DNA from: Eudromia elegans
Lineage: Eukaryota; Chordata; Aves; Tinamiformes; Tinamidae
Length of the DNA: 64,000 nt
NCBI GenBank assembly: GCA_003342815.1
Contig: PTEX01000024.1
Span: forward strand, 1,989,159-2,053,158
Direction of reading: 5' to 3'
The notes under the pieces are model-generated. The model searched no databases and was not told where the DNA came from. It saw only the letters and a program-made list of their open reading frames with translations. Both the position numbers and the translations under genes were made by a program. Positions 35,410-47,900 of this stretch are shown piece after piece. Positions within the stretch are counted from its first letter, which is position 1, and the number at the start of each line of letters is the position of its first letter.

Positions 35410-36037
35410 GTGAGTATTTGTTCTTTCCTGACGCCACTGGTTTTCGTAAAAAACAAAAAGAAAAGTCAGTCCTCCTTCTTACAAATTGTATGTTTTCAGG
35501 CAAGACCTTACTTCCCTCATAATTAGTAATATTAAAATACTAGGTTAGTTATCTAGTTAGCCTGTACATGGCCAGAGAGATGAGCACACTCACCTCTCAT
35601 TTTGTCTTAAGCTTTTACGTAAAACCTGTGGTTAACCTGTGTCATTTACTTGTTTCACAAATCATGTCAGCAGATTTCCCTGGAGAAAGAGAGAGAAAAA
35701 AAGAAAAAAAAAGGCAGGAAATCAGCCTGGCATATTTTCAGAGGACACAACAGCACACGCAGAAACGTCAGCGGCTTCACAGCTGCACTAATGCCCAGAG
35801 CTGCTCAGCCGCCGCGCTACTGCTGAGTATTTGGGCTGTAGAACTAAATGCACCTCAGGCACCAGCAGCGTCTTGCGTCCTCGGAAAGGAGCGTATTACA
35901 TGGGTGAAAACTGCCAACTGTTGTAGAGCTTCTACAGGATTTGTACAAATTCTGTGTAACCTTTTGCGTGCTTGTCAAGGAACAGTTTTAAATGTTTATA
36001 TACTCCTGTTGTCATTGAAAGGAATTATTTATTACAG

Positions 36038-36255
36038 ATTTCATAGATTCATAGAATAATTCAGGTTAATAGGACCTCAGGAGGTCTTCTAGGCCTACGG
36101 AACACCTTGGAGTACTTTGTGAACTGCAAATGTGGTCATCCCTTCAGGCTATGTTAGGACATTGCTTGAATTGACCACGAGAAGTGTGGGAAACACTCTT
36201 CATGATGCTTCCATGGGGTGCCGTTCCAGAGGCTCAGCCTAACACGGGGAAAGTG
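36038..36255 (-). mobile_element. Old, diverged CR1 fragment, minus strand
   Basis: The + strand starts with TCATAGATTCATAGAATAAT, the reverse complement of the CR1 3'-terminal repeat. It continues with AGGACCTCAGGAGGTCTTCTAGGCC and a degraded CR1 3' region ending around the TTCCAGAGGCTCAGCCTAAC block. It is clearly more diverged than the two other copies. The 5' edge is uncertain. Confidence 0.7.
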
Positions 36256-39200
36256 CCATGACCTCACTTAGAAAACTTCTGAAGGATGCACTGGTATCTC
36301 AATACACACGGTAGTAGAGGCGAGACCACATTAACAAAATGTACTTCAACAATAATCACTACATAGTCCTTACTTCTGCCATAAAGGTGATATGTACAGG
36401 CTTTATAGTGCTACTGATATAAAAATACTGGTATAGTCTAAAAGTTTAAGTGTATCAAGCTGTAAAGCTATAAGAGAAAATACCTGGATAAAACAGATAG
36501 CTGAGCAATCTGGGCAAACTTTGATGCCTTTAATTGTAAAAATATAATACATCCAATGGGCTCTAAAAGAGCTTGAAATATCACAGTACAAAACTTCTCA
36601 CAGGGAAGAACCTAAAAATAGTGAGAGAATTTTGGTGTTCTGGTAGTGACCCTGGAATTGGTCCATCTACAGAATGGACACACATCTGAACTGAGTTCTG
36701 GGTCCATTGCTGGTGACCCTACCCAATCTACAGCATAAGGCTACCAGACAGATGTACACATGCATGTGTAAGAGGTTTGTGTGTGTAAAACACCATTTTC
36801 ATTTACAAATTTGGAGCAGATGATTACACAAGCGACTTGTTCACTGTTATGTCCAAATCGATGGAGGGGTGACCATTCCATCAGCTTGGCACACAGTACA
36901 CCTCTTTCTTCACACTCTTCTCAATTGATTCCAAAATAAGATAACAGAAAATTTACTCTATTTAAGGTGTCCCCTGACTTAACACAAGCACAACCGCTGC
37001 TCTGCAGCTGAATAACCAAGTGACTAAGTACCATTTCCCAGCATTAAGACAAAAGTCTTACAAGTGTTATAAGTAGATACAGACACACACACATTGAGGG
37101 AGAGGCAGATGCCGAGCTGGTGTGTGATGTGATGGATTCTGCTGAGGAAAAGCGTCACAGTGTCTCAAGTGCTAGGGCATGAACGTATCTGTAGTCAAGC
37201 ATCCCGATGAGAAATGCTTACCCGATTGTATCTGTCAGCCTTTCAGGGCGCAGAGACCAGAAGAAAGAGAGAAAAAGAAAAAATGGATAAAGATATTTTT
37301 TAAAAAAATCTCCTGGGACCATCTCCCGTATTTAATAAGGAAAAGCACCTTCTGTGCAGCCAATAAAAGTTGAGCCTCTCATGAAGATTTATACCATATT
37401 ACACACTGAAATTCAATGTACAACGATACCCTTGTGTATGCTGTTGTCAGAATAATAATCTTTGTCTGTCTGATCAACTTATATTTTATGCCAACAACAC
37501 AGCATTTAATATTACACACTTTCAGAGGAAGAAAATATATTTATTCATGCAACCACTTGCCTAGTAGCTTAAGCAGACAAAGTGAAAAAAAAATAGCTTT
37601 GAGATTCTACTGTAACATGATCTACAACAGAGATTTCTATGCAATTTTAGGTATTTTATGCCACAATATAAACTATGATTCTTAATCTACTTTGTGAAAC
37701 TGTGTCACTATTTTATAGTGTCATGAGGAGTAACACAGTTGTATGTGGCTGCTGAAGTTTTGTTTTAGCATTCTCCTGAACAAGACTAAAAATACAAAAG
37801 GAAATCAAATTTTTGCTAAGTTCTGCTCTATCATATTCTTTGCTGTGTTCTTTATCATCTGCTTCTCAAAATGCCAGTGAGACATATTTGCATTCCCCCA
37901 CAATCCAAGGGTTTCCTGATGGAAACGAGCACATCTTTGGTAGAGAAGGTCTACCCATGACACGGCCTGTTTCAAATTGTGCCTTGGCCCAGTGTTCTGC
38001 CAGATGAGAAAAGTTTAAGCACTGTATAATATTTCTGTAGCATGTACATCTATTACTTCTCATCTTTTGGAAGCCTATGCAGAAAAATGACAGAGTTTGA
38101 ATGATTTATTGTTAGCTTTTTAAAGGCATCTACTTCTTGCCTTACATTAATTCTTCTTTATATAACAGTACCTGACAAAAAAGAAACCTGGGGGGAAAAA
38201 AAGCTCATGAGAAGATTATATGCTCGATTGGGAACAGAAATAAAAGAGTATGATGAGGAAAATATTCAAAACAGTGTTTTCTATACCTCAAGGTGCACAC
38301 TCACAAAGGAAAACTATTTTAGAATTGTTTAACAATAACACTTAAACTCCACTTAAAGTTAAGCCCACTTTTGTATAGGAAAAGGCAAATTCCTGTGAGA
38401 ACGTAATAAAATAAGTAGATTTCCTCATAGGTGGTGGACATCTCCAAACCTTCTGGAAAGGCTGTTTATGCATTTAGGGATATGTTTTCTGATAATCGCT
38501 GGCGATTATTATCAAAACTTTTCCAAAATTATGTATTTGTTGCATGAAAAAACAATCCAAGTTTCCTCTAATCAGGAAGTGATATCATCGCCTAAAGAAA
38601 ATCCCTGATTCCAGTGAAAGAACACACGGACCTTCATATTACCCAAAGGAAGGAGTTTCTGGAATTCTTTGGCAAAGAAGTAGCTGTAGGTCCAACAGCT
38701 GGCAAACCCAGAGATCTCTTTTGAAACTGAAAACGAGAAAGAACAACTTACTACCATGTTAATTTTCATAACCTTAGTAAACATTTTTGATAGAGACTAG
38801 TTTACACATATGAATTACAAATCAGGCCCATTCATGTGAAATAAAATACATATGTGTAAACATGAAAACAGATACCATATGATAGAAACATATGTGACAG
38901 ACAAAGATATGCTACTGAAACAGAAAAGAAGAGCTAAAGATGAACACAAATTATGTCCTGCTTTGTGATTTACAGCAGTTTGTTTGTAGAGAACACATTT
39001 AGAGGGCTTTGATCAGATTAACTATACCATATAAAAGCAACCCAGTGCTTAGATCTTAGATTATATTGTTCCACCGGAAAAAAAAAAAGTCAGTAACAAA
39101 TGACTTGGCCTCAGAACTAACTCAGACTTCATGGACTGATAGTCTGAAACCATTCCAAAGCGATGAGAAACAGAAAAGGAAAATCACAGCGTCAGGAAAC

Positions 39201-41089
39201 ACAGAAGCAAAAACATAAGAAATCTTGAGTCAGGTCTGATTAACAAGTCTCAGAGAAACTATGCCCATTGCCTCCAGGTCAGGAGCTGGCCAGCTTGTTG
39301 AAGCCGAGACTTCAGAAACGCAGTCAGAGAATCATAGACACTGTCTGAGAATTAATGACATAAATTGCGTTCAGAATCCAAAAATAGATGAGATCTATTT
39401 TTATTGGCAATAGAAGAAAATACTCCCCTCTTCCCTTCACCAGCAATCCTCAAGTTAGAACCACATGATATGAATGAAACAGTTTTAATCTGGAGAATTT
39501 TTAGTTGTAATTCATGTACATGAAATGTATTTTAAAAAACTCCTTATGTTGAATAACACTAAATTAATTACTATTACTGCAGGATTATGACTGACAATAT
39601 TGCATGCACAGAATATTTGAAATTAGAATTAAAAATATAATTTTAATAAAAATGTTTGCAGTTAGAATAAAAATACAATTTTACTTTTCAAAATGGGCCC
39701 TTCAATTGAAAAATATACATCATTAATTAATAATGATCATTACAATATATTTAAAAATAAGAGATTTCTTCTCCTTTAAAAAGTATTTGACACATCTTAA
39801 CAATCTATTTAGAAAGAGTTCATATACTCCTCCAAATTTGCAAATATTTAGTGTAAAGATATATTGTCACACGAATGTTGTCTACATGCTGAAAGTGCAT
39901 TGCACGTAAAAATCTGTGCTTGTCTAACCAGGCACATTAAATCGAGCTACACAGATATGTGTCATATATTCCCCTTGGATGGCTCAAATACGCCACAGTT
40001 ACAATAAAATATCACCTGCCACTAGTTCTCCATGATCCCAGGCCCATTCCTATAGAAGTGGAGTGGAATTCTTTGTATTTAATAAATATAATTAGTTTTC
40101 TGTATATAGGGAGGAGTTGAAAGTTGAGGTTTGTTTGTATTTAAATCTAGATTTCTATGTTCACATTGATTATATTTACCACTCTGTGTTCAATATATTT
40201 GTCGTAGAGCTGAAGATGAGTCAAATTAGTCAAATTTTGCAGCTAGCAGAGAAATCCCATATGCAGTGCACACCTCCCCAAGGACAAGGCTGAGCCTCTG
40301 TGCACAAGGTTCTCCTGAGAGGTTCCTTTATCCCTCGGGAAAAGCTAGGAAGACAGCCAAGCACACATTAAAATTTTACCAAAAATAATTTATTCCAATA
40401 TAATGTTGGCGATATTTACTTATAGTTATTTCGTCTCCTTTTTTGATTTAATGAATCTGGCCTAATTTTCTCTCTCTCCTTTTTTCATTCTTTTTGTTTT
40501 TTAATCCTAGCAGTATACAAGCAAAATAAACCATATAAAGTAATATCTAGCTATTATATGTAATGCAAAGTGTTTTTTTTATTTTTTGATGTTGTTCTTT
40601 TCGCTATAAAGCAGAACAGGTATCCCAAGGTATCCCTGTTTCATATTTATCTTTCTTGATGTAATCTCTTCAGGGTGGCCAGCAAACTGCTAAGATCGTT
40701 CCTTCGGATTTCAAAAATTACTCAATCTGGAAATAGTTCTCATTTATCTCATGCAGTGCTGTGAAAACAATCTCAGATTGTTGGTTCTACTGATGAAACT
40801 TCCTTAACAACACAAGGGCTTCAGAATTATTTTTCAAACCTTGTCAATGTTTCCTGTGAGGTTTCCGTCACCGTCAACATCCAGCACCTCTTGCTGCAGA
40901 AAACCCCCCCCGAACGCTGTGATAAATTAACAGGCACTGAGGAGAATTAATAGAAGCAGTGATAAATCTAATAGGGAAATTCCAGAACAACAGCCCATTT
41001 TGGATTTACCTCGTCTTTTATCATTGGAATACAAATCTATAGGGAAGGGTTTCCCAGTAGCGTGGAAAGGAGGGAAGCAGAACTTTTGC
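36256..41089. other. AT-rich intergenic DNA, no gene recognised
   Basis: Nearly 5 kb of AT-rich single-copy sequence has short A/T runs, an ACACAC tract near 37081-37092 and scattered TATATT-type words. No open frame, repeat family, RNA gene or strong motif cluster is supported. The most AT-rich part is about 39480-39880. Confidence 0.6.
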
Positions 41090-41300
41090 ACATGTGCATT
41101 TCCAGCATAACAGGCTCCGCATGGACACTGCATCCAGGAGACACCTACGGAGGAACCACAGCCACGTTTTGCTTCCAGAACCTTGGTGACGGGCTGGACA
41201 CCCGGGTAACAGCGACTCCCCTCCGGAGCAGACAGCCCGGGACCAGGAAGAAACGCGGAGCCCCAGGGTCTGCTCTCAGGCTTGCTGACACTCGGGGTAG
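41090..41300. other. GC-rich CpG islet 10
   Basis: This moderately GC-rich 200-bp patch contains several CpGs, followed within 0.5 kb by a larger islet. A 138-codon open frame runs across it with no family resemblance. Confidence 0.4.
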
Positions 41301-41754
41301 GACTCTTCAGCCCCATGACAGCCTGTTATGTTCAGGGTTAAACCTTTACTATAGTTGCATTTATATTGACGAGGGTTTCAAAATAGATTTCAAATTTTGC
41401 TGCTGCGCCAGAGTCGATAAAGCGCCAGCAGTGAAGGGCAAGCTCGGATGTGCCTTTAACATCGTTAGAATAGACTAGTTGAAAGAGGGTTTATTTCAGG
41501 TACCTTCCTTCTCAGGTTGCTGGAGTGCCTTCTGCTGCAAGTATTTTCTCCTTCTCTGACTAGGCATTTACCCTAGTTCTCCAATTCACCAGTACTCATC
41601 TGACACTTCACAAGTTGTCAAAGGACGACTCAAGCACTGAAAAAATCCATTTCTCTGGAGTTCCACGCTAAGTGTGAGTGGAGAGCTGACCATGAGCAGC
41701 AGCGTGTCTATCTACGGCTGAGCAACACCCGCCAAAATTAACGCTTTCCTGATT

Positions 41755-42245
41755 GCTCAAAGCCGTCAGGACAGCGCGTGGGTTATCCGGTGTGCGGAGG
41801 GGACACCCAGCCGAGCGGCGCACAGGGCGAGGTCTCCTGTGCGGGTGCGAGCCCCGTCACACGTGCTCAGACCGGGGCAGTGAGCGGAGCAGACGGGGGC
41901 AGCCAGTCCCCAGGACCCTGCTGACGATGCCGCCGCTCCGCTGTGCGAGGCTGCGGCCTCGAGCAGGAGGCAGGGCTGGGATGCCCTGCTCAGGCAGGGA
42001 ATGCCCTGGATTACCTCATTGCTTTCATTCCCCAGCATTTTTCACCAGCCACACTGGTTCTTCACGTGTTTCACAGGAGGCCTCTCCCTCACGGCTGCCT
42101 GGCCCGAATGGAGAGCGTGGCCGAAGGAGAACACGGGCTGTAGGTGTGACCGAGCGCTCCGAACGGAGAGGAGTACATCAGCACTGCCAACACTGTGCAG
42201 GACCGAGCACGGTCCCTGCTGGAACGGGGGCAACCAGTGGTTGTG
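41755..42245. other. GC-rich CpG islet 11
   Basis: About 490 bp of GC-rich, CpG-containing sequence, densest at 41760-41960. A 171-codon open frame across it is rich in Arg/Gly/Ser and looks compositional. No repeat family is recognised. Confidence 0.5.
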
Positions 42246-44609
42246 GGTTTAAGATGGAAGGTGAATAATTTAAGACGAACTTCTTAACCTCCATCAGAGT
42301 TATCCGAGTGCTCCTCTTCTGATCCATTCTGTAGTGACAGCAGACAGACTATTTAAAGCCACAGGAGATTGCATCAATAAAAGAGAAGAGAAGCAGGTAA
42401 GATTTCAAATGTTTAATGCTGAAACACCTTTCTGCACAAGAACATTGCTTTGACATAAGCCTGGAACACATGGTACTCCATGACATTAATTAACACTAAA
42501 TAAATAACACTAAATAACATAAAATACTTTTGGTCCAAGATCTTCCTCTTAATAGGAAAACAGTAATAGCCTCTTCTGTAACAAAAAGATTATATAGTTA
42601 AGATGAATTTTACTTGATGTGTACACCATGGAGTACAGCAGATTCATTCTGTTTCCTCAGGACTGTGTTGCCTGAACTTCTCCTCCAAGGATTAGTGTGG
42701 AAGTTTCTACTACAGCAAAATTTGGCCATTGGGACTCAGAGCCTCTAGAAACTGAGGGGCACTGCAGACTTTACCATGCTTTCTTCCGCGCTTAAGATAT
42801 TTTTCTCATCCTTTTGTAACACAGACAACATTATAAACAATAATTAGACAAGGTCCTATCTGTTCCGCGCCCCTAGACCAAGTCAGAACAAAATCTGGTG
42901 CTGAAAGGTAACGTTCAACTGCGCAGGATAAAATGGTTCATCTGTTAACTCCTTCTGTACATTAAGACCTTTGAAGTGATTTGCAGAGAGAGTGAGTTTG
43001 GTTCCACACCACCTTCTAGCCACTTTATATCATGATGAATGTAGCCTATTTGTTCCACAGTATATACCATAATCTACTCACTATAATAAGTTTAATATAT
43101 ATTTTGGAACATGGTAAGGATGCCAGTAGCCTTACAGAGTACAAGTCTGTATTTTAAAAACTAAGCCAAGAACCTCATCTGCTACAGGCTGATGGATGGA
43201 GAAAAAATCCATCCACCGTGTGCTCGTCATGTGCTTTTATCAGCAGGCACCAAAAGTGTCATGTGTGCAAACGTCATCCAGCCATGTGTTGTAACATACT
43301 AACAACACGGAAGCAATAAAAATGTTTGTGTTATGGAACCAAGAGATGGAGAACACACCCTGAACGACAGAAACCTACTTGGGGCAAGACAGAGGTGACT
43401 GAATCCTCTTGAGTAAAGAGAAGACTAGAGAAAAGAGGAAGAGCGAGAGCAAAAGAGTGTGAGCCTCTTAATCTACCATTACCCTACCAAGTGCTCAGCA
43501 AATGCTAATTATTTATTTGAATAGTCATGAGCCATGAATAGTAATGGTACTGCTACTGCTGAAGAGACAGTTCTTGCCTCCCCATACATTATCTAACCAG
43601 TGAAATATTGCAAATAACGTGACAAAGGCACAATTTAACTGAAATCTGAAATCCTGGAAATTATCCTAAAGTCAAGAGACATTTTTTAAATTCAAAATCA
43701 TCACAAATACTTTATGCATGAAACAAAGGCTTTAGTAATAAGTAACTAGTAGCACCTGGAATTAAACAGGTTGGGTGAAAAACTAAATGCAAAAAAGTGA
43801 AAGATATTCAAAAGTATTTCTCAGCAAAGATAGATATTATGTATTACTGGTTTTATATATTTTTATATATTTTGAATTATACAAATATTAATCAAATTCT
43901 ACCATTCTCTGCTGTAAATACACTCCATGGAATTCACATAAATGTTTTACATCGTTCCCTCCTCCTTTTCTACTTTGAAAAATGAGCACTTATGATTTAT
44001 GCTTTTGAGGATGGCATAATAGAATTTGACATTTTCCAGCTGAGGTGTGGCCTAGTTCCAGCTCCATGCTTCATTACATTGTACTCCCTTTGAGAGGATG
44101 AGAAGAGTAAAAATAGCCAGGTTGTTAAAAATGTAAAAAGGCATAAATGAATTCTCACCAGATGTCCTCTTCAATTGTCATTTTCATAGAATTATGGTTG
44201 TTAAACTTTTGCTTACCATGAAACACTAGAAATCAATGTCTTCTATGAACTGCATATCTGAAAGGATTGCTCCTACTTCACTGACATCCAGGGTCCTTTG
44301 GATTTTCCCATGATTTAAATCAAACAAGGGCTGTTCTTGTTTAAAATGGCATCAAAACAAGGTATGAATACTTGTCAGAAAACTGACAAATACAAATACA
44401 TGCTAGGGAGCAGAAGTCTGAACACTGATGCACGTGTGCATTTAAAGGCCACGGGCAAAAGAACATCTAAACCCTCCAGCTATTTTCTTCACTTGCAAAA
44501 CAGAGCGAAGTTGAAAACCACAGGTACAAAAATTAAAATTCCGGATCCCACTCCATTTGATAACGCAAGCTTAAGGCATGAGAGGTTTCGATTACCCTTC
44601 TGTAGCAGG
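42246..44609. other. Intergenic DNA, no gene recognised
   Basis: This is AT-rich single-copy DNA with a 14-bp tandem duplication (42491-42518). A possible CAG/GTAAGA donor-like site lies near 42392-42400 without a matching open exon. A 219-codon open frame begins at 44337 in AT-rich DNA and continues through the following CpG islet; its composition changes with the base composition, which argues against a real gene. Confidence 0.6.
42491..42518. repeat. 14-bp tandem duplication
   Basis: TAACACTAAATAAA is immediately followed by TAACACTAAATAAC, two copies with one mismatch. Confidence 0.85.
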
Positions 44610-44925
44610 GCTGGCTATGGTAACGCTCCTCGCCCCGGGCAGCTCTTGAGCAGCCACCCCTGCCCACGTGCGGTGCCGGAGGCGGCGAGCGAGGGCAGCG
44701 CGTCGTGGACGTCAGGGCGCGAGCCAAGGGGACCCGCGGGAGGCCCGTGGCCCTGGGCCTGGCAGGGTCTGCCTATCTGCTCTGTCTGCATCTGCTCTGC
44801 TCCGAGCATCCCAGGAGAAGGCAGCATCCCGCCCCGAGCGAGGCTTCCATGGGTCGTCTCCAGCACGGCCCGTCCCGCGCCCGCTCACTTGGGTGCCTTT
44901 CCCTCCTCTTGCCACCTACAGCCAC
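44610..44925. other. GC-rich CpG islet 12
   Basis: About 315 bp of CpG-dense DNA has open frames on both strands that reflect composition only. It is sharply bounded by AT-rich sequence on both sides. Confidence 0.5.
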
Positions 44926-47900
44926 TTTGCGTATCACCATCTAACCTGAAAACGGTTCCAAGGGCTGGAAACAAAAAATTGCAATCTGTAACTTAAAAAA
45001 AGGGCCGAGCAACTTCCAACGTACAGTCATTTCTGTAAGCAGCAAGTGAGAGTGTAAGCAACACATAAAACAAGCTTTCCTGATCCTGCTGGGCAGGGTC
45101 AGGATGGCTTTATTTTAACATCAAAAGTAGCTGGTTTCATCACCACATTGCTCCACTTTTCAACCCTACCACGTGTGACAAAAGTAACAGAAATGTCTCA
45201 CAATTCACTGAAATCTCCTTGCTGAATGCAGTGCCAAATCCTAACGTTTCAAGGTATCAAGCCTCTTTTATGAGTGTTCTCTAAGAATGAAGTACAGGAA
45301 TAATTTGGCAAGACAAACGTTGTCAGGGTCTACCGTGAGGGCCATGTTTGCTGAACGTCATGGGAAGTTTGGCATGAAGCTGTATTCTGGAGAAAGATGG
45401 TCAAGATTCCTTCTGTGAGGCAAAAGGCCGAATAGATTGCTCTGGGATTGGGAAATTGAGGTGACGGAGCATCACTACGTAAAGAAGTAAGCAGCAAAGC
45501 CCCAAAGTTTGGGAATTGGCAGAAAAGATGGCAGAGAGTCGGGATGAGAGTGGGACTCAGTTGAGCAAGAGGAATCATCAAACCCTCAAGTCACCAGTAT
45601 GTGCAAAATGACTTCTACTGTTTTAAATAAGATGTCATAAAGAGTGATTTCAGGAGACAAAATTGCTATGATTTAAGAATTAATTCTTAGTTCAAAAGCC
45701 AAAAATAAATCTTTAGTTTATCCAAACAAACATTAATTTCCTGATGGTTTTGTTTCCAATGAAAGAGCAGAGCCCGCCTACCCACTTGTACCCAATGACA
45801 GCTTTCACTAGAGGAGAACAAAGGAAAATATAAATGCAAAACAAAACATACTCCTCAAATCTTGCTTGGAAAACATTACTGAAAAATCATACTTTGAAAA
45901 GGGAATTAAAGACTTCCTGGGAATGGCAGGGACCTCGGTAAAGATATTATAATGTGGCATTTGATGTTCTAGAGGGATTTCAACAAGTTTTGCATGGTCA
46001 AATTCCATTAATAAGTTGGCTTTCTTCCAAGGCTGCGTGTGTCCCTCTCATCTGCCAGAGTGTCCTAACTGGAAGGAAAACTCACCTCACCTGCTCAGCC
46101 ACATCTTAGCAATTTTAATTGCTTTTTCTTGGTTTTCACAGTACAAACCAGGCTTAAAAAAAAAACCCCAGTATCTCACAATACAGATTATGTGGGTTCT
46201 GAGTAGAAGAGCAACAACTATGGTGTTGGCATAAGAGTATCGAGGAGTGGAAACAACATGTAGATGAATAGTAATGATGACTTAGGGGGGAATATGACCG
46301 AATCAGTGGAATTGGGTTTTGTAAGTAGCCATTCAAGAAGAATGATTATTGCACTGTATTGTCACAGTGTTCAATGCCCTATAATGGATGCATATTTTTT
46401 TCCCCAGGCTATGCTAACATTTGACTTATAAATGCATATTTACTGTACCCTTTCCTTTTGCAAAAGCTTGACTATGTGCAAATTTAGATTACGGCACATT
46501 CAGAGCAAGTCTCATTCACAGTTTTTAGAAGATGACCTTTAATTAGTGGGAAGATATTCTATCCATATCATATTCGTTCACTTGTCTTACTGGGCATTAG
46601 ATGGCTGCTGTGAAGCATAAAGGATTTTTTTTTGTCCTAATCCCTGTGATGTGACATGATTAATGAGATGAAATTCCCATTTGGAGTTTCCTACCAATCA
46701 ATAGGCAGATGGGCAGTAGTGGATGTCGAACAACAAGACAGCAGGAGTTTCTTAAGCTTTTGCTACTTTCACAGAAAAAAAATATTTAGAGAGACAATTT
46801 AAAGGAACAGAAAATATCAATTTTCCACATTTTTCTCTGCCTGCAGCAGTTGTTTCTTTGGCTTTATGGCATGCAGAAAGAGCAGATAGTATCTTGAGCA
46901 TACATACCATATTATTTAAAATAAGTAGCCTTAAAAATCTTAAGGATATCACTTATGCCAAGTAGGTTTTCCGAGTCTGCATTGAAAAACAATTTACAAA
47001 GCAGCAAGTCTGATTTTCTTCACATCTATACAGATGTAAATAAGCAGATATATCAGAAAATGCAGCAGAATCACAGAGCACTAGAATAAAGCCACTGCAA
47101 AAACGGAATCAAACGAGTGATCCTTTTCCTGTGTTATTTTTTATACTTCAGTAAGGTATCAAACAAATTTCGTACATCTTACAAAATAGACTTTTTCAGA
47201 CACTTCAACAGCCCATCCCCTACTCACTGGCAAAATGCCTCTAAGGCTTTTTTCTACCTCTTGATACCGTGACATAAATGAAACAAATACTCTTGTACTG
47301 GTTTGTCTCAACAGTAAAATTTTCACTTAAAATCGTAAAGTCTTTGGAAAAAAAGCATATGCAATTTCAAGTCTTAGAATTGTGTTCAGAATGATTGTTT
47401 TCTATTTCAGCATGTTCATTTTAAAGAAATTAAAGCCCAACAAACTTGTTATTTCACCAAAAGAATCTTACAGCATAGGAATTACAGTGATTAAGATATA
47501 ACTTTTTTTTTTTTTCTTGATAACAGAATTTGTAAGCATGGATAACAGGCTCAGATAAGCTATATTATATGTCTTGCACCTTTTTGTATGTCAAGATCCC
47601 CAAATGAGACAAATATCTGTAATTTAATGATAAAGCCAAAGGCAAAATACGGCAGGAAATGTATTTCTGGCAACAAAATTAGATTTGAAGAAGCATTAAA
47701 AGTTTCCAAAGAGGGGCAGCAACAGGTTTCAGGAAGCCTCGTTTTACTACCCTGGTTGATGCTTATTTTCTTTTCCGCAGCAGTTTTTTGCTTCTGCGAA
47801 AGAACAGTACTGATATTTAGCTATTTTGCAGGTGTAAATGATTTATCTTATGTTGCCTTCTCACTGCCTCTCCCTCCCTCTCTCTCAGACATTGATGCAC

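Larger units (their letters stand above)
30031..36037. other. Intergenic DNA between CR1 fragments
   Basis: No gene is recognised over 6 kb. Contents: a CpG islet (30660-31025), a moderately GC-rich patch near 31620-31930, a candidate HOX/MEIS element (32237-32270), a 10-bp minisatellite (32961-33014), a CpG islet (33535-33775), an octamer/HOX-like element (34820-35060) and a splice-bounded exon-like segment (35309-35409). The rest is AT-rich single-copy DNA. Confidence 0.6.

Noticed and set aside
44337-44996. 219-codon open frame on the + strand
   Set aside because: The first third follows AT-rich DNA and the rest a CpG islet; amino-acid use simply tracks base composition, with no domain or conserved motif.
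45078-45104. Hairpin as a possible microRNA precursor
   Set aside because: The arms are only 12 bp with a 3-nt loop, and the flanks do not extend the stem to pre-miRNA length.
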